Positions 56,349-64,000 of a stretch of 64,000 nt of DNA are shown here, piece by piece. This DNA is from Streptomyces olivaceus (GTDB taxonomy: Bacteria; Actinomycetota; Actinomycetes; Streptomycetales; Streptomycetaceae). The stretch covers positions 62,001-126,000 of the forward strand of contig NZ_JOFH01000008.1 of NCBI RefSeq assembly GCF_000721235.1, given 5' to 3'. The notes under the pieces were generated by a model. The model searched no databases and was not told the DNA's origin. It saw only the letters and a list, made by a program, of their open reading frames with translations. How positions within the stretch are numbered: the stretch's first letter is position 1; every line of letters starts with the position of its first letter. A program made the position numbers and the translations under genes.

Positions 56349-56390
56349 TCAGCCGACGCGCTTTCCAAGTACGAGAATTCGGGTGCGCAT
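56349..56390 (-). CDS. ilvB leader peptide
   Basis: MRTRILVLGKRVG, 13 residues with a central Ile-Leu-Val-Leu run encoded by ATT CTC GTA CTT, three of them rare codons in Streptomyces. A strong GGGGGGAGGG ribosome site lies 8 nt upstream. Together with the downstream terminator this is ribosome-mediated attenuation by charged branched-chain tRNAs. A -10-like CATAAT is at 56448-56453, inside the end of the upstream gene. Confidence 0.93.
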   Translation of the reverse strand: MRTRILVLGKRVG

Positions 56391-56423
56391 GGCACTGACC
56401 CTCCCCCCGGCGCGCACTCACTG

Positions 56424-59400
56424 TCAAGTGGGTGGGACGGGGGTCTCATTATGTGAGCGCAGTGCCGTGCCACCGCCGAGGACCGCCGGCAGCCCGGCGA
56501 CGACACCGCCGCCGACCTGGCCGCCCACGGAGCTCCCCGTCGCGTACACCCCCGCGCCACCGCCGGCGAAGGCCGGTTCGGCGGGGCCGTGCGGGACCGG
56601 GTAGTGGCCGGTTCCCAGCGCTCTGCGCAGCCGGTACTCGTCCAGCGGGCCGCAGAACGCCATGCCCTGCCCGTGTGTGCAGCCCATGGCGCGCAGGGCG
56701 ACGATCTGCTCGGGCAGGTCCACGCCGTCGGCCACGGACTTCAGTCCGAGGTCGGTGGCGATGCGCAGCAGACCGCTGGTGATCTTGTGCAGCCTGGCCG
56801 ACTCCACGACGCCCTCGACCAGGCCGCGGTCGAGCTTGAGGACGTCCACGGGCAGGCGGCGCAGGGCGGTGATCGCCGCGTAGCCGCTGCCGAAGCCGTC
56901 CAGGGCGATGCGGACGCCGACGCGGCGCAGCGCGTTCAGCCGGCGGTCCAGCTCGTCCAGGCCGACCCGTGGGTCGATGTCCGACAGCTCGATCACAAGA
57001 GAGCCCGGCGGGAGTCCGTGGCGGGTCAGCAGGGCCTCCACCGAGCCGAGCGGCATGGAGCGGTCCAGCAGGCGGCGGGCGCCCATGCGTATGGCCACGC
57101 TGACCGGAAGGCCGGCCGTGGCACGCTCGGCGGCCTGTTCGACGGCTTCCCGGAGCACCCAGCGGTCCAGCTCGGCGGTCTTGTCGCCGTCCTCGGCGAC
57201 CCGCAGGAACTCGGCGGGGGTGAACAGCACGCCCTGCGAGGAGCGCCAGCGCGCCTGGGCGCAGACCGACGTGATCCGGCCGTCCGCCAGGGCGACCACC
57301 GGCTGGTGCAGCAGTGCGAACTCGCCGTCGTGCAGCGCGGCCCGCAGCCGTCCGGCCAGCTCCGCCTTGCGTACGACGTCCTGCTGCATCTGCGGTCGGT
57401 ACAGCTCGACGCGTCCCTTGCCGCCCGCCTTGGCGCGGTACATGGCGAGGTCGGCGTTGCGCAGCAACTCGCCCGCACCGAGGCCCGGTTCGGCGAAGGC
57501 GACGCCGATGGAGGCGTTGACCCGGACGTCGTTGCCGTCGATGAGGTAGGGCTGGGAGAGGGTCAGCCGGAGCCGGTCGGCGAGTTCCCGGATGTGTCCC
57601 TCGCGGGCGGCGCGGTCACGGGCGCCGTCCCCGACGATCAGGGCCGCGAACTCGTCGCCGCCGAGCCTGGCCGCGGTGTCGCTCTTGCGGACGGCCTCGT
57701 GGAGTCTGCGGGCGGCCTGCACGAGCAGCTCGTCCCCGGCCTGGTGGCCGATGGTGTCGTTGACGCCCTTGAAGCCGTCGAGGTCGATGAAGAGCACCGC
57801 CGTGCCGCGCAGGGCGGTGCCGCGGTCCAGGGCGCGGCGGCCGGAGAGTGCCTGCTGGACGCGCCGGGTGAACAGGACCCGGTTGGGCAGGTCGGTGAGC
57901 GGGTCGTGTTCGGCGTTGTGCTGGAGCTGCGCCTGCAGGCGCACTCTCTCGGTGACGTCACGGCAGTTGAAGATGAGGCCGCCGTGGTGCCGGTTGACGG
58001 TGGACTCGACGTTGAGCCAGGCTTCCCCGCCCTCGGTCCCGCTCTCGGCCCCGGACCTGGTCGGCCGGGAGCTGCCCCCGCCGCCGGACCGGAAGCGGCA
58101 CTCGATGCGGGTGGTCGGTTCCTCGACCGGGCTGGCAGCGAGGAACCGCCGCACCTCGTGCAGGACGGAGCCGAGGTCGTCCGGGTGGATGAGCGCGGCC
58201 AGTTCGCCGCCGACCAGTTCCTCCGCGGGGCGGCCGTAGACGCCCGCGGCGGCCGGGGAGACGTAGCGCAGGACGCCGTTGGGTGCGGCGATCATGATGA
58301 CGTCGCTCGACCCCTGCACCAGGGAGCGGAAGTGGTTCTCCTTCTGGGCCAGTTCCTGGGTGAGGACGATGTTGTCGAGCAGCATGATGCCCTGGCGGAC
58401 GACGAGCGCGAGCACCACCGTGCCGCCGGTCAGGAGCACCACCCGGTCGACGCTGCGGCCGTTGAGGACGTTGTAGAGGATGCCCAGGGTGCAGACCGCG
58501 GCGGCGAGGTACGGGGTGAGCGCGGCCAGGGAGCCGGCGATGGGCCGGGCGGCCGGATAGCGCTCGCGCTCGCCGCCGCCCGGTCCCGACCCCGGCAGGG
58601 ACGGTGCGGGAGCGGCGGCGGGTGCCGTGCCGGACGCGGGGCGGCGGTCGGTACCGCGCTGTGCGGGGAGGTGTTCGCGCACCACGCGCGTGTGCCCGTC
58701 GGCGTACTCCTCGTCCCACGGCCGCAGACCGCCGCGCCGGGACGCGGCCCAGGGCGCGTAGGCGAGCAGCAGGGAGCCGGCGAACCAGCCGGCGTCGAGC
58801 AACTGGCCGGAGTGGTAGTTGTTGTGCAGCATCGGCGAGGTGAACAGGGCGTCGCACACCACCGTCAGGGCGAGCGCGCCGATGGCCGTGTTGACGGCGG
58901 ACCTGCCGACGGGCGACCGCCTGAAGTGCAGCGCCAGCACCATGCTGACCAGAGCGATGTCGAGCAGCGGGTACGCCACTGTGAGCGCGGAGTGCGCCAC
59001 GCTGGACCCGCCGTCGGCCTTCGCCGCCTGGGCGAGTGCGAGGCTCCACGCCAGGGTCAGCAGGGAACCGCCGATCAGCCAGGCGTCCAGGCCCAGGCAG
59101 ATCCATCCGGCCTTGGTCACCGGGCGCTTGGCCAGCACCAGGAGCCCGACGATGGCGGGCGGCGCGAAGCACAGGAAGAACAGGTCGGCGTAGCTGGGGG
59201 TGGGCACGGGGACGCGCAGCACGACCTCGTACCACCCCCAGACCAGGTTGCCCAGGGACGCCATGGCCGAGGAGAGGGCGAACAGCAGCCAGGCCGGTCG
59301 GAAGCGGACGCGGCGCGCGCGGGCGTAGAGGAAGCAGGAGACGGCGGCGGCGGCCGCGGCGGCGCTCAGTCCGAAGTCGCCCATGATCTTGGCGACGTAG

Positions 59401-59576
59401 TCCGAACCCCAGCCGAGCGCGGCACCGACGGCGTAGGCCGCGCAGACCAGGGCCAGCAGGAGCTGGCGGACGAGGGCCGGTCCACCGGTGACGGCCGAGG
59501 GCCGGGGCAGCGGTGGCGCGGGCGCGGGCTGCGTGCGCAGCGCTCCGTCCAGCGTGGACGCGGGAGGCGGGCTCAT
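56424..59576 (-). CDS. Membrane PAS-GGDEF-EAL cyclic-di-GMP protein with degenerate EAL
   Basis: 1050 residues from ATG 59576, which has GGGAGG 5 nt upstream (an in-frame ATG at 59786 would add a Pro-rich 70 residues). About eight to ten transmembrane segments occupy the first 400 residues, then a PAS domain (FRSLVQGSSDVIMIAAPNGV), a GGDEF domain with intact LGGDEFAAL near 638, and an EAL domain. The EAL motif is CAQARW near 771 instead of E-A-L-RW, DDFG is DGFG near 890, and AEGVE is ADGVD near 945, so phosphodiesterase activity is probably lost. It likely makes c-di-GMP, a key developmental signal in Streptomyces. Confidence 0.9.
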   Translation of the reverse strand: MSPPPASTLDGALRTQPAPAPPLPRPSAVTGGPALVRQLLLALVCAAYAVGAALGWGSDYVAKIMGDFGLSAAAAAAAVSCFLYARARRVRFRPAWLLFALSSAMASLGNLVWGWYEVVLRVPVPTPSYADLFFLCFAPPAIVGLLVLAKRPVTKAGWICLGLDAWLIGGSLLTLAWSLALAQAAKADGGSSVAHSALTVAYPLLDIALVSMVLALHFRRSPVGRSAVNTAIGALALTVVCDALFTSPMLHNNYHSGQLLDAGWFAGSLLLAYAPWAASRRGGLRPWDEEYADGHTRVVREHLPAQRGTDRRPASGTAPAAAPAPSLPGSGPGGGERERYPAARPIAGSLAALTPYLAAAVCTLGILYNVLNGRSVDRVVLLTGGTVVLALVVRQGIMLLDNIVLTQELAQKENHFRSLVQGSSDVIMIAAPNGVLRYVSPAAAGVYGRPAEELVGGELAALIHPDDLGSVLHEVRRFLAASPVEEPTTRIECRFRSGGGGSSRPTRSGAESGTEGGEAWLNVESTVNRHHGGLIFNCRDVTERVRLQAQLQHNAEHDPLTDLPNRVLFTRRVQQALSGRRALDRGTALRGTAVLFIDLDGFKGVNDTIGHQAGDELLVQAARRLHEAVRKSDTAARLGGDEFAALIVGDGARDRAAREGHIRELADRLRLTLSQPYLIDGNDVRVNASIGVAFAEPGLGAGELLRNADLAMYRAKAGGKGRVELYRPQMQQDVVRKAELAGRLRAALHDGEFALLHQPVVALADGRITSVCAQARWRSSQGVLFTPAEFLRVAEDGDKTAELDRWVLREAVEQAAERATAGLPVSVAIRMGARRLLDRSMPLGSVEALLTRHGLPPGSLVIELSDIDPRVGLDELDRRLNALRRVGVRIALDGFGSGYAAITALRRLPVDVLKLDRGLVEGVVESARLHKITSGLLRIATDLGLKSVADGVDLPEQIVALRAMGCTHGQGMAFCGPLDEYRLRRALGTGHYPVPHGPAEPAFAGGGAGVYATGSSVGGQVGGGVVAGLPAVLGGGTALRSHNETPVPPT

Positions 59577-59981
59577 CGGAGCCTCCCGGGCCGTACCGCC
59601 CCCGTGTCGCGCGGACCCGGGTGCGTCGACTGGACCTGCCGCCTGCGGATGTCCGGCCGGCGCCGGTGGAAGCGGCTTGGGCCGTGCGGTCCTTCGTGGT
59701 GGCGGTGGTGGTTTCGTCTGCGCGCGGTCGTGGTCGTGCGCCAGGGTCGCCGGCGGCGGCTCCGCCGCGTCGGGTCGTTCGTCCATAGGCCGTGCATCGC
59801 CCGTCGCCCCCCTCACAGTCTGATGTCCATCCCCGGCGCCGACCGGTGCGCGGCGCATCCCCTGTCGGACGATACACCAGGTTCGTCACTCAGGGACATA
59901 GTGTCTCTACTCTCCGTGACGACCAGCGGATATGCCGGTACCCACCGCATCCGGGGAATTGCGGAGGGTGCCCGAAACGGA

Positions 59982-60923
59982 TTACGCGCCCGTCGTCAGG
60001 ATCACGTTGCGCAGCGGCTCCTGGTTCACGAAACGGTTCAACTGGTCCACCAGCAGCCGCTTGGCGCGCGGCAGGAAGGCGGAGGTCGGCCCGCCCGCAT
60101 GCGGGCTGACGACTATGCCGGGAGCATGCCACAGCGGGTGGTCCGTCGGCAGCGGTTCCGGGTCGGTCACGTCGAGGGCCGCCGTCAGGCGCCCGTTCTC
60201 CAGTTCGGTGAGCAACGCCTTCGTGTCGACGACCGGCCCGCGCGCGACGTTGACGAGCAGGGCCCCGTCCTTCATCCGGGCCAGGAACTCCGCGTCGACC
60301 AGCCCGCGGGTGGCCTCGGTGAGCGGCGTCGACAGGACGACGACGTCCGCCCTCGGCAGCAGTGCGGGGAGGTCGGTGAGCGGGTGCACGGGGCCGCGCT
60401 CCGTGGCACGGGCGGAGCGCGCGACGCGCACCACCGGCGCGACCTCGAACGGCACGAGCCGGTCCTCGATCGCGGCGCCGATCGACCCGTACCCGACGAT
60501 GAGCACCGTCCGGTCGGCGAGCGCGGGCCGGAAACCGCCGAGCCACTCGCCCCGGTCCTGCGCCCGCACGAAGTCCGGGACGCCGCGCAGCGAGGCGAGG
60601 ATCAGGGTGAGGGTCAGCTCCGCGGTGCTGGCCTCGTGCACACCGCGGGCGTTGCACAGCCGGACGCCGGCGGGCAGCTGCTTCAGACCGGGCTCCACGC
60701 TGTCGATGCCTGCGGAGAGGGTCTGGAGGACCTGCACGTTGCGCATTCGGGGCAGCGGGCGCAGCCCGACCGGGCCGGGCTTCATGTAGGGGACGACGTA
60801 GTACGCGCAGTCCGCCGGGTCGGCGGGGAAGGTCTCCTCGCCGTCCCAGTGGCGGTAGGCGGGACCCTCGGGAAGTCCCTCGATCTCGTCGGGCGGGATG
60901 GGCAGCCACACGTCAGCAGTCAT
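59982..60923 (-). CDS. D-isomer-specific 2-hydroxyacid dehydrogenase
   Basis: The 313-residue protein has VLIVGYGSIGAAIEDRLVPF (NAD fold), catalytic Arg in LVNVARGPVVDTKALL, Glu in LDVTDPEPLPTDHPLW and His in VVSPHAGGPTSAFLPRA. It is a short form without an ACT domain, unlike SerA, and could act on glyoxylate, hydroxypyruvate or a phosphonate; undecided. The 405 bp between its end and the GGDEF gene start hold no other gene I can support, other than the possible N-terminal extension of that gene. Confidence 0.92.
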   Translation of the reverse strand: MTADVWLPIPPDEIEGLPEGPAYRHWDGEETFPADPADCAYYVVPYMKPGPVGLRPLPRMRNVQVLQTLSAGIDSVEPGLKQLPAGVRLCNARGVHEASTAELTLTLILASLRGVPDFVRAQDRGEWLGGFRPALADRTVLIVGYGSIGAAIEDRLVPFEVAPVVRVARSARATERGPVHPLTDLPALLPRADVVVLSTPLTEATRGLVDAEFLARMKDGALLVNVARGPVVDTKALLTELENGRLTAALDVTDPEPLPTDHPLWHAPGIVVSPHAGGPTSAFLPRAKRLLVDQLNRFVNQEPLRNVILTTGA

Positions 60924-60999
60924 GGTCAGGAGGCTATGTCAGTCGCGTTCGGGGGCAGAGGTTAGGTTGGGTGGCCTGACGAGGGAGGGTCACGACCAG

Positions 61000-61998
61000 G
61001 TGGAGCGCAGGACGATCGGCGCGACGGCACTCGCGGTGGGGGCCGTCGGACTGGGGTGCATGCCGATGAACTGGGCGTACAGCACGTCGCGGCAGCGGGG
61101 GGACGAGTCGGTCCGGGCGGTGCACCGCGCCCTCGACCTGGGCGTCAGCCTGCTGGACACGGCGGACATGTACGGCCCGTTCACCAACGAGCTGCTGCTG
61201 GGGCGGGTGCTGAAGGAGCGGCGGCCGGACGCCTTCGTGTCGACCAAGGTCGGTCTGCTGGTGGGCGAGCAGCACATCGTGGCCAACGGCCGCCCCGGCT
61301 ATGTGAAACGGGCCTGCGACGCCTCGCTGCGCCGGCTCCAGACGGACGTCATCGACCTGTACCAGCTGCACCGCGCCGACCCCGAGGTCCCCGTCGAGGA
61401 GACCTGGGGTGCGATGGCGGACCTGGTGCGGGCCGGGAAGGTCCGGGCGCTCGGGCTGTGCGCGGTCGGCGCCCGCTCCGGCCGGCGGTCCGGGGCGCGG
61501 CTGCACGACGGGACGGTCCGCCAGCTGGAGCGGGTGCAGCAGGTCTTCCCGGTCGCCGCGGTCGAGGCCGAGCTGTCGGTGTGGTCGCCGGAGGCGCTGC
61601 GGACGCTGCTTCCGTGGTGCGCCGCGCGCGGGGTCGGTTTCCTCGCCGCGATGCCGCTGGGCAACGGCTATCTGACCGGCACGCTGACGCCCGGGCAGGG
61701 TTTCGAGCCGGAGGACCTGCGGGCCCGGCATCCCCGCTTCACCGCCGAGATGATGGCCGCCAACCAGCCGATCGTCGCCGGTCTGCGCCGGATCGCGGCC
61801 CGGCACGGCGACGCTGTCACCCCGGCGCAGGTGGCGCTGGCCTGGGTACTGGCGCAGGGGCGGCACGTGGTGCCGGTGCCGGGGACCAAGCAGGAGCGCT
61901 GGGTGACGCAGAACGCGGGCGCGGCCGACCTGCGGCTGACCGAGCGGGACCTGGCGGAGGCGAGCGCGCTGCCGCCGGCCCAGGGCTCCTGGGAGTGA
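61000..61998 (+). CDS. Aldo/keto reductase
   Basis: 332 residues: VERRTIGATALAVGAVGLGC, LDTADMYGPFTNELLLGRVL (catalytic Asp and Tyr), VSTKVGLLVG (Lys), VIDLYQLHRADPEVPVEETW (His), AWVLAQGRHVVPVPGTKQER. These are the full AKR tetrad. Start GTG 61000 has GGGAGGG about 10 nt upstream. Divergent from the hydroxyacid dehydrogenase. Substrate unknown. Confidence 0.93.
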   Translation: MERRTIGATALAVGAVGLGCMPMNWAYSTSRQRGDESVRAVHRALDLGVSLLDTADMYGPFTNELLLGRVLKERRPDAFVSTKVGLLVGEQHIVANGRPGYVKRACDASLRRLQTDVIDLYQLHRADPEVPVEETWGAMADLVRAGKVRALGLCAVGARSGRRSGARLHDGTVRQLERVQQVFPVAAVEAELSVWSPEALRTLLPWCAARGVGFLAAMPLGNGYLTGTLTPGQGFEPEDLRARHPRFTAEMMAANQPIVAGLRRIAARHGDAVTPAQVALAWVLAQGRHVVPVPGTKQERWVTQNAGAADLRLTERDLAEASALPPAQGSWE

Positions 61999-62110
61999 CC
62001 CGGCACGCCGTCCACCTGAGCGGCGGTGTGCCGGTTCGGGTTGCGGCGATCGGGAACTTGGAGGGCCCGTGCGGTGTATGACAGGGAGAACCCGCCGCGT
62101 CGAAGGGACC

Positions 62111-63283
62111 ATGATCGTGCAACGTCGAGCCGTACCGGCCGTGTTGGCCGCCGCCCTCCTGCTGACGGCCGGGTGCTCCTCCGGCGACGGGGGCGGGGAC
62201 GCGTCCGGGGCGGACGGGAGCGCCACACCGACGCGTTCGGGGGCCCCGTCCTCGCCCGCCGGGTCGCCGGCCGAGCAGACGCCGCCCGCGAAGGGCTCCG
62301 TGGAGGTGGTCCGCACGGTGGCCACCGGACTGAAGAGCCCCTGGGGTCTGGCCCCCTTGCCCGGCGGCGACCTGCTGGTCTCCTCCCGCGACGAGGCCAC
62401 GGTCGTCCGGATCGACGAGAAGACCGGCGACCCGACCGAACTGGGCGAGGTGCCCGGGGTGTCGGCGTCCGGCGAGGGCGGCCTGCTCGGCATCGCCCTC
62501 TCCCCCGACTACGCCTCGGACCACATGGTCTACGCGTACTTCACCTCCGCCTCCGACAACCGGATCGTACGGATGCGGTACGACGAGAAGAAGCCGGCGG
62601 GCGAGCAGCTCGGCGCGCCGGACACGGTCTTCCGCGGCATTCCCAAGGGCGTGATCCACAACGGTGGCCGGATCGCGTTCGGGCCGGACAAGATGCTCTA
62701 CGCGGGGACGGGCGAGAGCGGTGACACCGGCCTCTCGCAGGACAAGAAGTCCCTCGGCGGCAAGATCCTGCGACTGACGCCGGACGGCGAACCGGCGCCC
62801 GGCAACCCCTTCCCCGACTCCCCCGTCTACTCGTACGGCCACCGGAACGTGCAGGGGCTGGCGTGGGACGGCAAGCAGCGGCTGTTCGCCTCGGAGTTCG
62901 GCCAGGACACCTGGGACGAGCTGAACGCGATCAGGCCCGGCGACAACTACGGCTGGCCCGAGGCCGAGGGCAAGGAGGGCGGCTCCGGCTTCCGGGACCC
63001 GGTCGCCCAGTGGAGCACGGACGAGGCCTCCCCCAGCGGCGTCGCGTACGCCGAGGGCTCGGTGTGGATGGCGGGCCTGCGCGGTGAGCGGCTGTGGCGG
63101 ATCCCGCTGAAGGGCACGGAGACGTCCGCCGACCCGCAGGCGTTCCTGGAGGGCGAGTACGGCCGGCTGCGCACGGTGGCGGCGGCCGGCGGCGACAGGT
63201 TGTGGCTGGTCACCAGCAACACGGACGGCCGGGGGGACGCGAAGGGGGACGACGACCGGGTTCTCGAGCTGCGGGTGAAGTAG
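62111..63283 (+). CDS. Glucose/sorbosone dehydrogenase-like lipoprotein
   Basis: 390 residues with a lipoprotein signal MIVQRRAVPAVLAAALLLTA-GC (lipobox LTAGC), a low-complexity Ser/Gly/Pro linker, and a six-bladed beta-propeller of the soluble glucose/sorbosone dehydrogenase family (LKSPWGLAPLPGGDLLVSSR, GEGGLLGIALSPDY, YSYGHRNVQGLAWD, PGDNYGWPEAEG). PQQ dependence is a family trait, not proven. Expected on the outer face of the membrane. Confidence 0.92.
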   Translation: MIVQRRAVPAVLAAALLLTAGCSSGDGGGDASGADGSATPTRSGAPSSPAGSPAEQTPPAKGSVEVVRTVATGLKSPWGLAPLPGGDLLVSSRDEATVVRIDEKTGDPTELGEVPGVSASGEGGLLGIALSPDYASDHMVYAYFTSASDNRIVRMRYDEKKPAGEQLGAPDTVFRGIPKGVIHNGGRIAFGPDKMLYAGTGESGDTGLSQDKKSLGGKILRLTPDGEPAPGNPFPDSPVYSYGHRNVQGLAWDGKQRLFASEFGQDTWDELNAIRPGDNYGWPEAEGKEGGSGFRDPVAQWSTDEASPSGVAYAEGSVWMAGLRGERLWRIPLKGTETSADPQAFLEGEYGRLRTVAAAGGDRLWLVTSNTDGRGDAKGDDDRVLELRVK

Positions 63284-63292
63284 ACCGGGCGG

Positions 63293-63553
63293 TCACTCAC
63301 CCTCTATAAGCGACCGGTCAAGGATCGCCACGGACACGAGGATCAGGAAGGCCCGGTGAACCATGTAGTCGACGGTGAGTCCGGGGGCCACGGAGACCAC
63401 GCGGATGTCCTCGCCGCTGACGGCCTTCGACACCGACGTGAACGGGTCCTCGGCCAGCTTCAGGAGCCCTCGCTCCAGGAGCTTGCGCCGGTCTTCCGGA
63501 AGCGCGTCACGCTGCGTGGCAGCGCGCTCGGTGAACTCGATCTGGTACAACAC
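63293..63553 (-). CDS. RelE/ParE-like toxin-family protein, no antitoxin seen
   Basis: 86 residues starting GTG TTG TAC: LYQIEFTERAATQRDALPED, RRKLLERGLLKLAEDPFTSV, DIRVVSVAPGLTVDYMVHRA, FLILVSVAILDRSLIEGE. The secondary-structure order and size match the RelE/ParE fold. No antitoxin-like gene adjoins it: upstream is a DUF6191-like gene and downstream an unrelated lipoprotein. It may be a solitary member with another role. Confidence 0.8.
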   Translation of the reverse strand: MLYQIEFTERAATQRDALPEDRRKLLERGLLKLAEDPFTSVSKAVSGEDIRVVSVAPGLTVDYMVHRAFLILVSVAILDRSLIEGE

Positions 63554-63584
63554 AGTTCCTCCGTGGCTCGGGCACTGAGCGCTA

Positions 63585-63809
63585 TTATCCCCCGGCCGGC
63601 GGCTCCCCGGTGCCGGGCTCCGGGGCGGCGTCCGTGTCCTCGTCCTCGGGGACCGGCGGGTGGACGACGACCTTGCCCGAGCTGAGGTCTATCGGGCCTC
63701 GGCCGGGGTCGCCGTCGCCGATGTCCTCGCGGGTCAGCTCCAGGCGGTTCTGCTCGTCCTGGGTGTGCTTGCGGCCGGGGGAGAACAATTCCTCGAATGC
63801 GTTGAACAC
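63585..63809 (-). CDS. DUF6191-like small protein
   Basis: 74 residues: MFNAFEELFSPGRKHTQDEQ, NRLELTREDIGDGDPGRGPI, DLSSGKVVVHPP, then an acidic Pro/Glu tail. I recognise this as a small conserved Streptomyces family (DUF6191); no function is known. It is 31 bp upstream of the RelE-like gene on the same strand. Confidence 0.82.
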   Translation of the reverse strand: MFNAFEELFSPGRKHTQDEQNRLELTREDIGDGDPGRGPIDLSSGKVVVHPPVPEDEDTDAAPEPGTGEPPAGG

Positions 63810-63847
63810 GGGGCCTCCGTCACTCGGCGTCCCTTACAGCGTAAACG

Positions 63848-64000
63848 TCACTCGGTCGAACCGGACGTGAGCCGTTCGGCGGGGAACAGCGCCAGCCGGT
63901 GGGCCACCGCCGCCGCCTCGCCGCGGCCGGAGACACCGAGCTTGGCGAGGATGTGGGAGACGTGGACGCTCGCCGTCTTGGGCGAGATGAAGAGCTCCTC
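63848..64000 (-). CDS. LuxR-type regulator, C-terminal end only
   Basis: The last 50 residues read EELFISPKTASVHVSHILAK-LGVSGRGEAAAVAHRLAL... and end LTSGSTE. ISPKTASVHVSHILAKLGV is the recognition half of a LuxR/GerE helix-turn-helix. The start lies beyond the window, so it cannot be said whether this is a response regulator or an ATP-binding LAL type. Confidence 0.85.
   Translation of the reverse strand, partial: EELFISPKTASVHVSHILAKLGVSGRGEAAAVAHRLALFPAERLTSGSTE

Noticed and set aside
63293..63809. Toxin-antitoxin pair formed by the RelE-like and DUF6191-like genes
   Set aside because: The DUF6191-like protein lacks any DNA-binding or antitoxin motif and the gene is known to me as a stand-alone family, so a pair is not claimed.

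Overview
The window is chromosomal DNA from a Streptomyces. The evidence is very high GC with strong third-position GC bias, two complete conservons (cvnABCD), a long HupS histone-like protein with a lysine-rich tail, an AccB/AccE acyl-CoA carboxylase pair, and NdgR divergent from leuCD. From memory the gene order matches the S. coelicolor core region around SCO5565 down to about SCO5506. No prophage, IS element, CRISPR array or other clear horizontally acquired island was seen, so most of the window is conserved core chromosome.

Layout. 1-10 kb: a truncated DhaL/FakA-like gene, rpmB, thiL-thiD (thiamine), a one-domain Lrp-type protein, ddlA, plsC-gpsA (phospholipid precursors), cofC (cofactor F420), hupS and two small hypothetical genes. 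10-13 kb: leuC-leuD with the divergent IclR regulator ndgR. 13.2-13.8 kb: five tRNA genes (Glu, Gln, Glu, Glu, Gln along the plus strand, all transcribed leftward). 13.8-19.3 kb: a HAD hydrolase, an AraC regulator divergent from a metallo-beta-lactamase-fold hydrolase, gltX coupled to a FAH-family gene, and a 62-codon peptide gene carrying two NPRRT motifs. 19.9-30.8 kb: two tandem conservons, cvn1 and cvn2. Each has a sensor-kinase-like CvnA, a roadblock CvnB, a DUF742 CvnC and a Ras-like GTPase CvnD. 31-33 kb: accE-accB. 33-39.3 kb: a secreted family 8 polysaccharide lyase, YceI, a TetR/EamA transporter pair and a TPM-domain membrane protein.

39.4-56.4 kb is mainly amino-acid metabolism: cimA, ilvE, leuB, proline catabolism (proline dehydrogenase, P5C dehydrogenase and a PucR-type activator), a TetR/MFS pair, serA and ilvB-ilvN-ilvC. 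With leuCD this window holds most of branched-chain amino-acid synthesis. ilvB has a classical attenuator: a 13-residue leader peptide with an Ile-Leu-Val-Leu run, then a terminator ending in six T. cimA has a similar but less certain arrangement, with two rare ATT Ile codons in a short leader ORF and a strong terminator before the gene. leuC lacks such a leader and instead sits opposite ndgR, so two control modes seem to coexist.

56.4-64 kb: a membrane PAS-GGDEF-EAL protein with an intact GGDEF motif and an eroded EAL domain, a 2-hydroxyacid dehydrogenase, an aldo/keto reductase, a glucose/sorbosone dehydrogenase-like lipoprotein, a RelE/ParE-like toxin without an obvious antitoxin, a DUF6191-like protein and the C-terminus of a LuxR-type regulator cut by the window end.

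The points most worth following up are the NPRRT double-repeat peptide beside the conservons, the putative cimA attenuator, the degenerate EAL domain, a duplicated 22-codon 3' end of the proline dehydrogenase gene, and several palindromic operators in regulator/transporter intergenic regions. All functional assignments come from reading motifs in the sequence; no database search was run.
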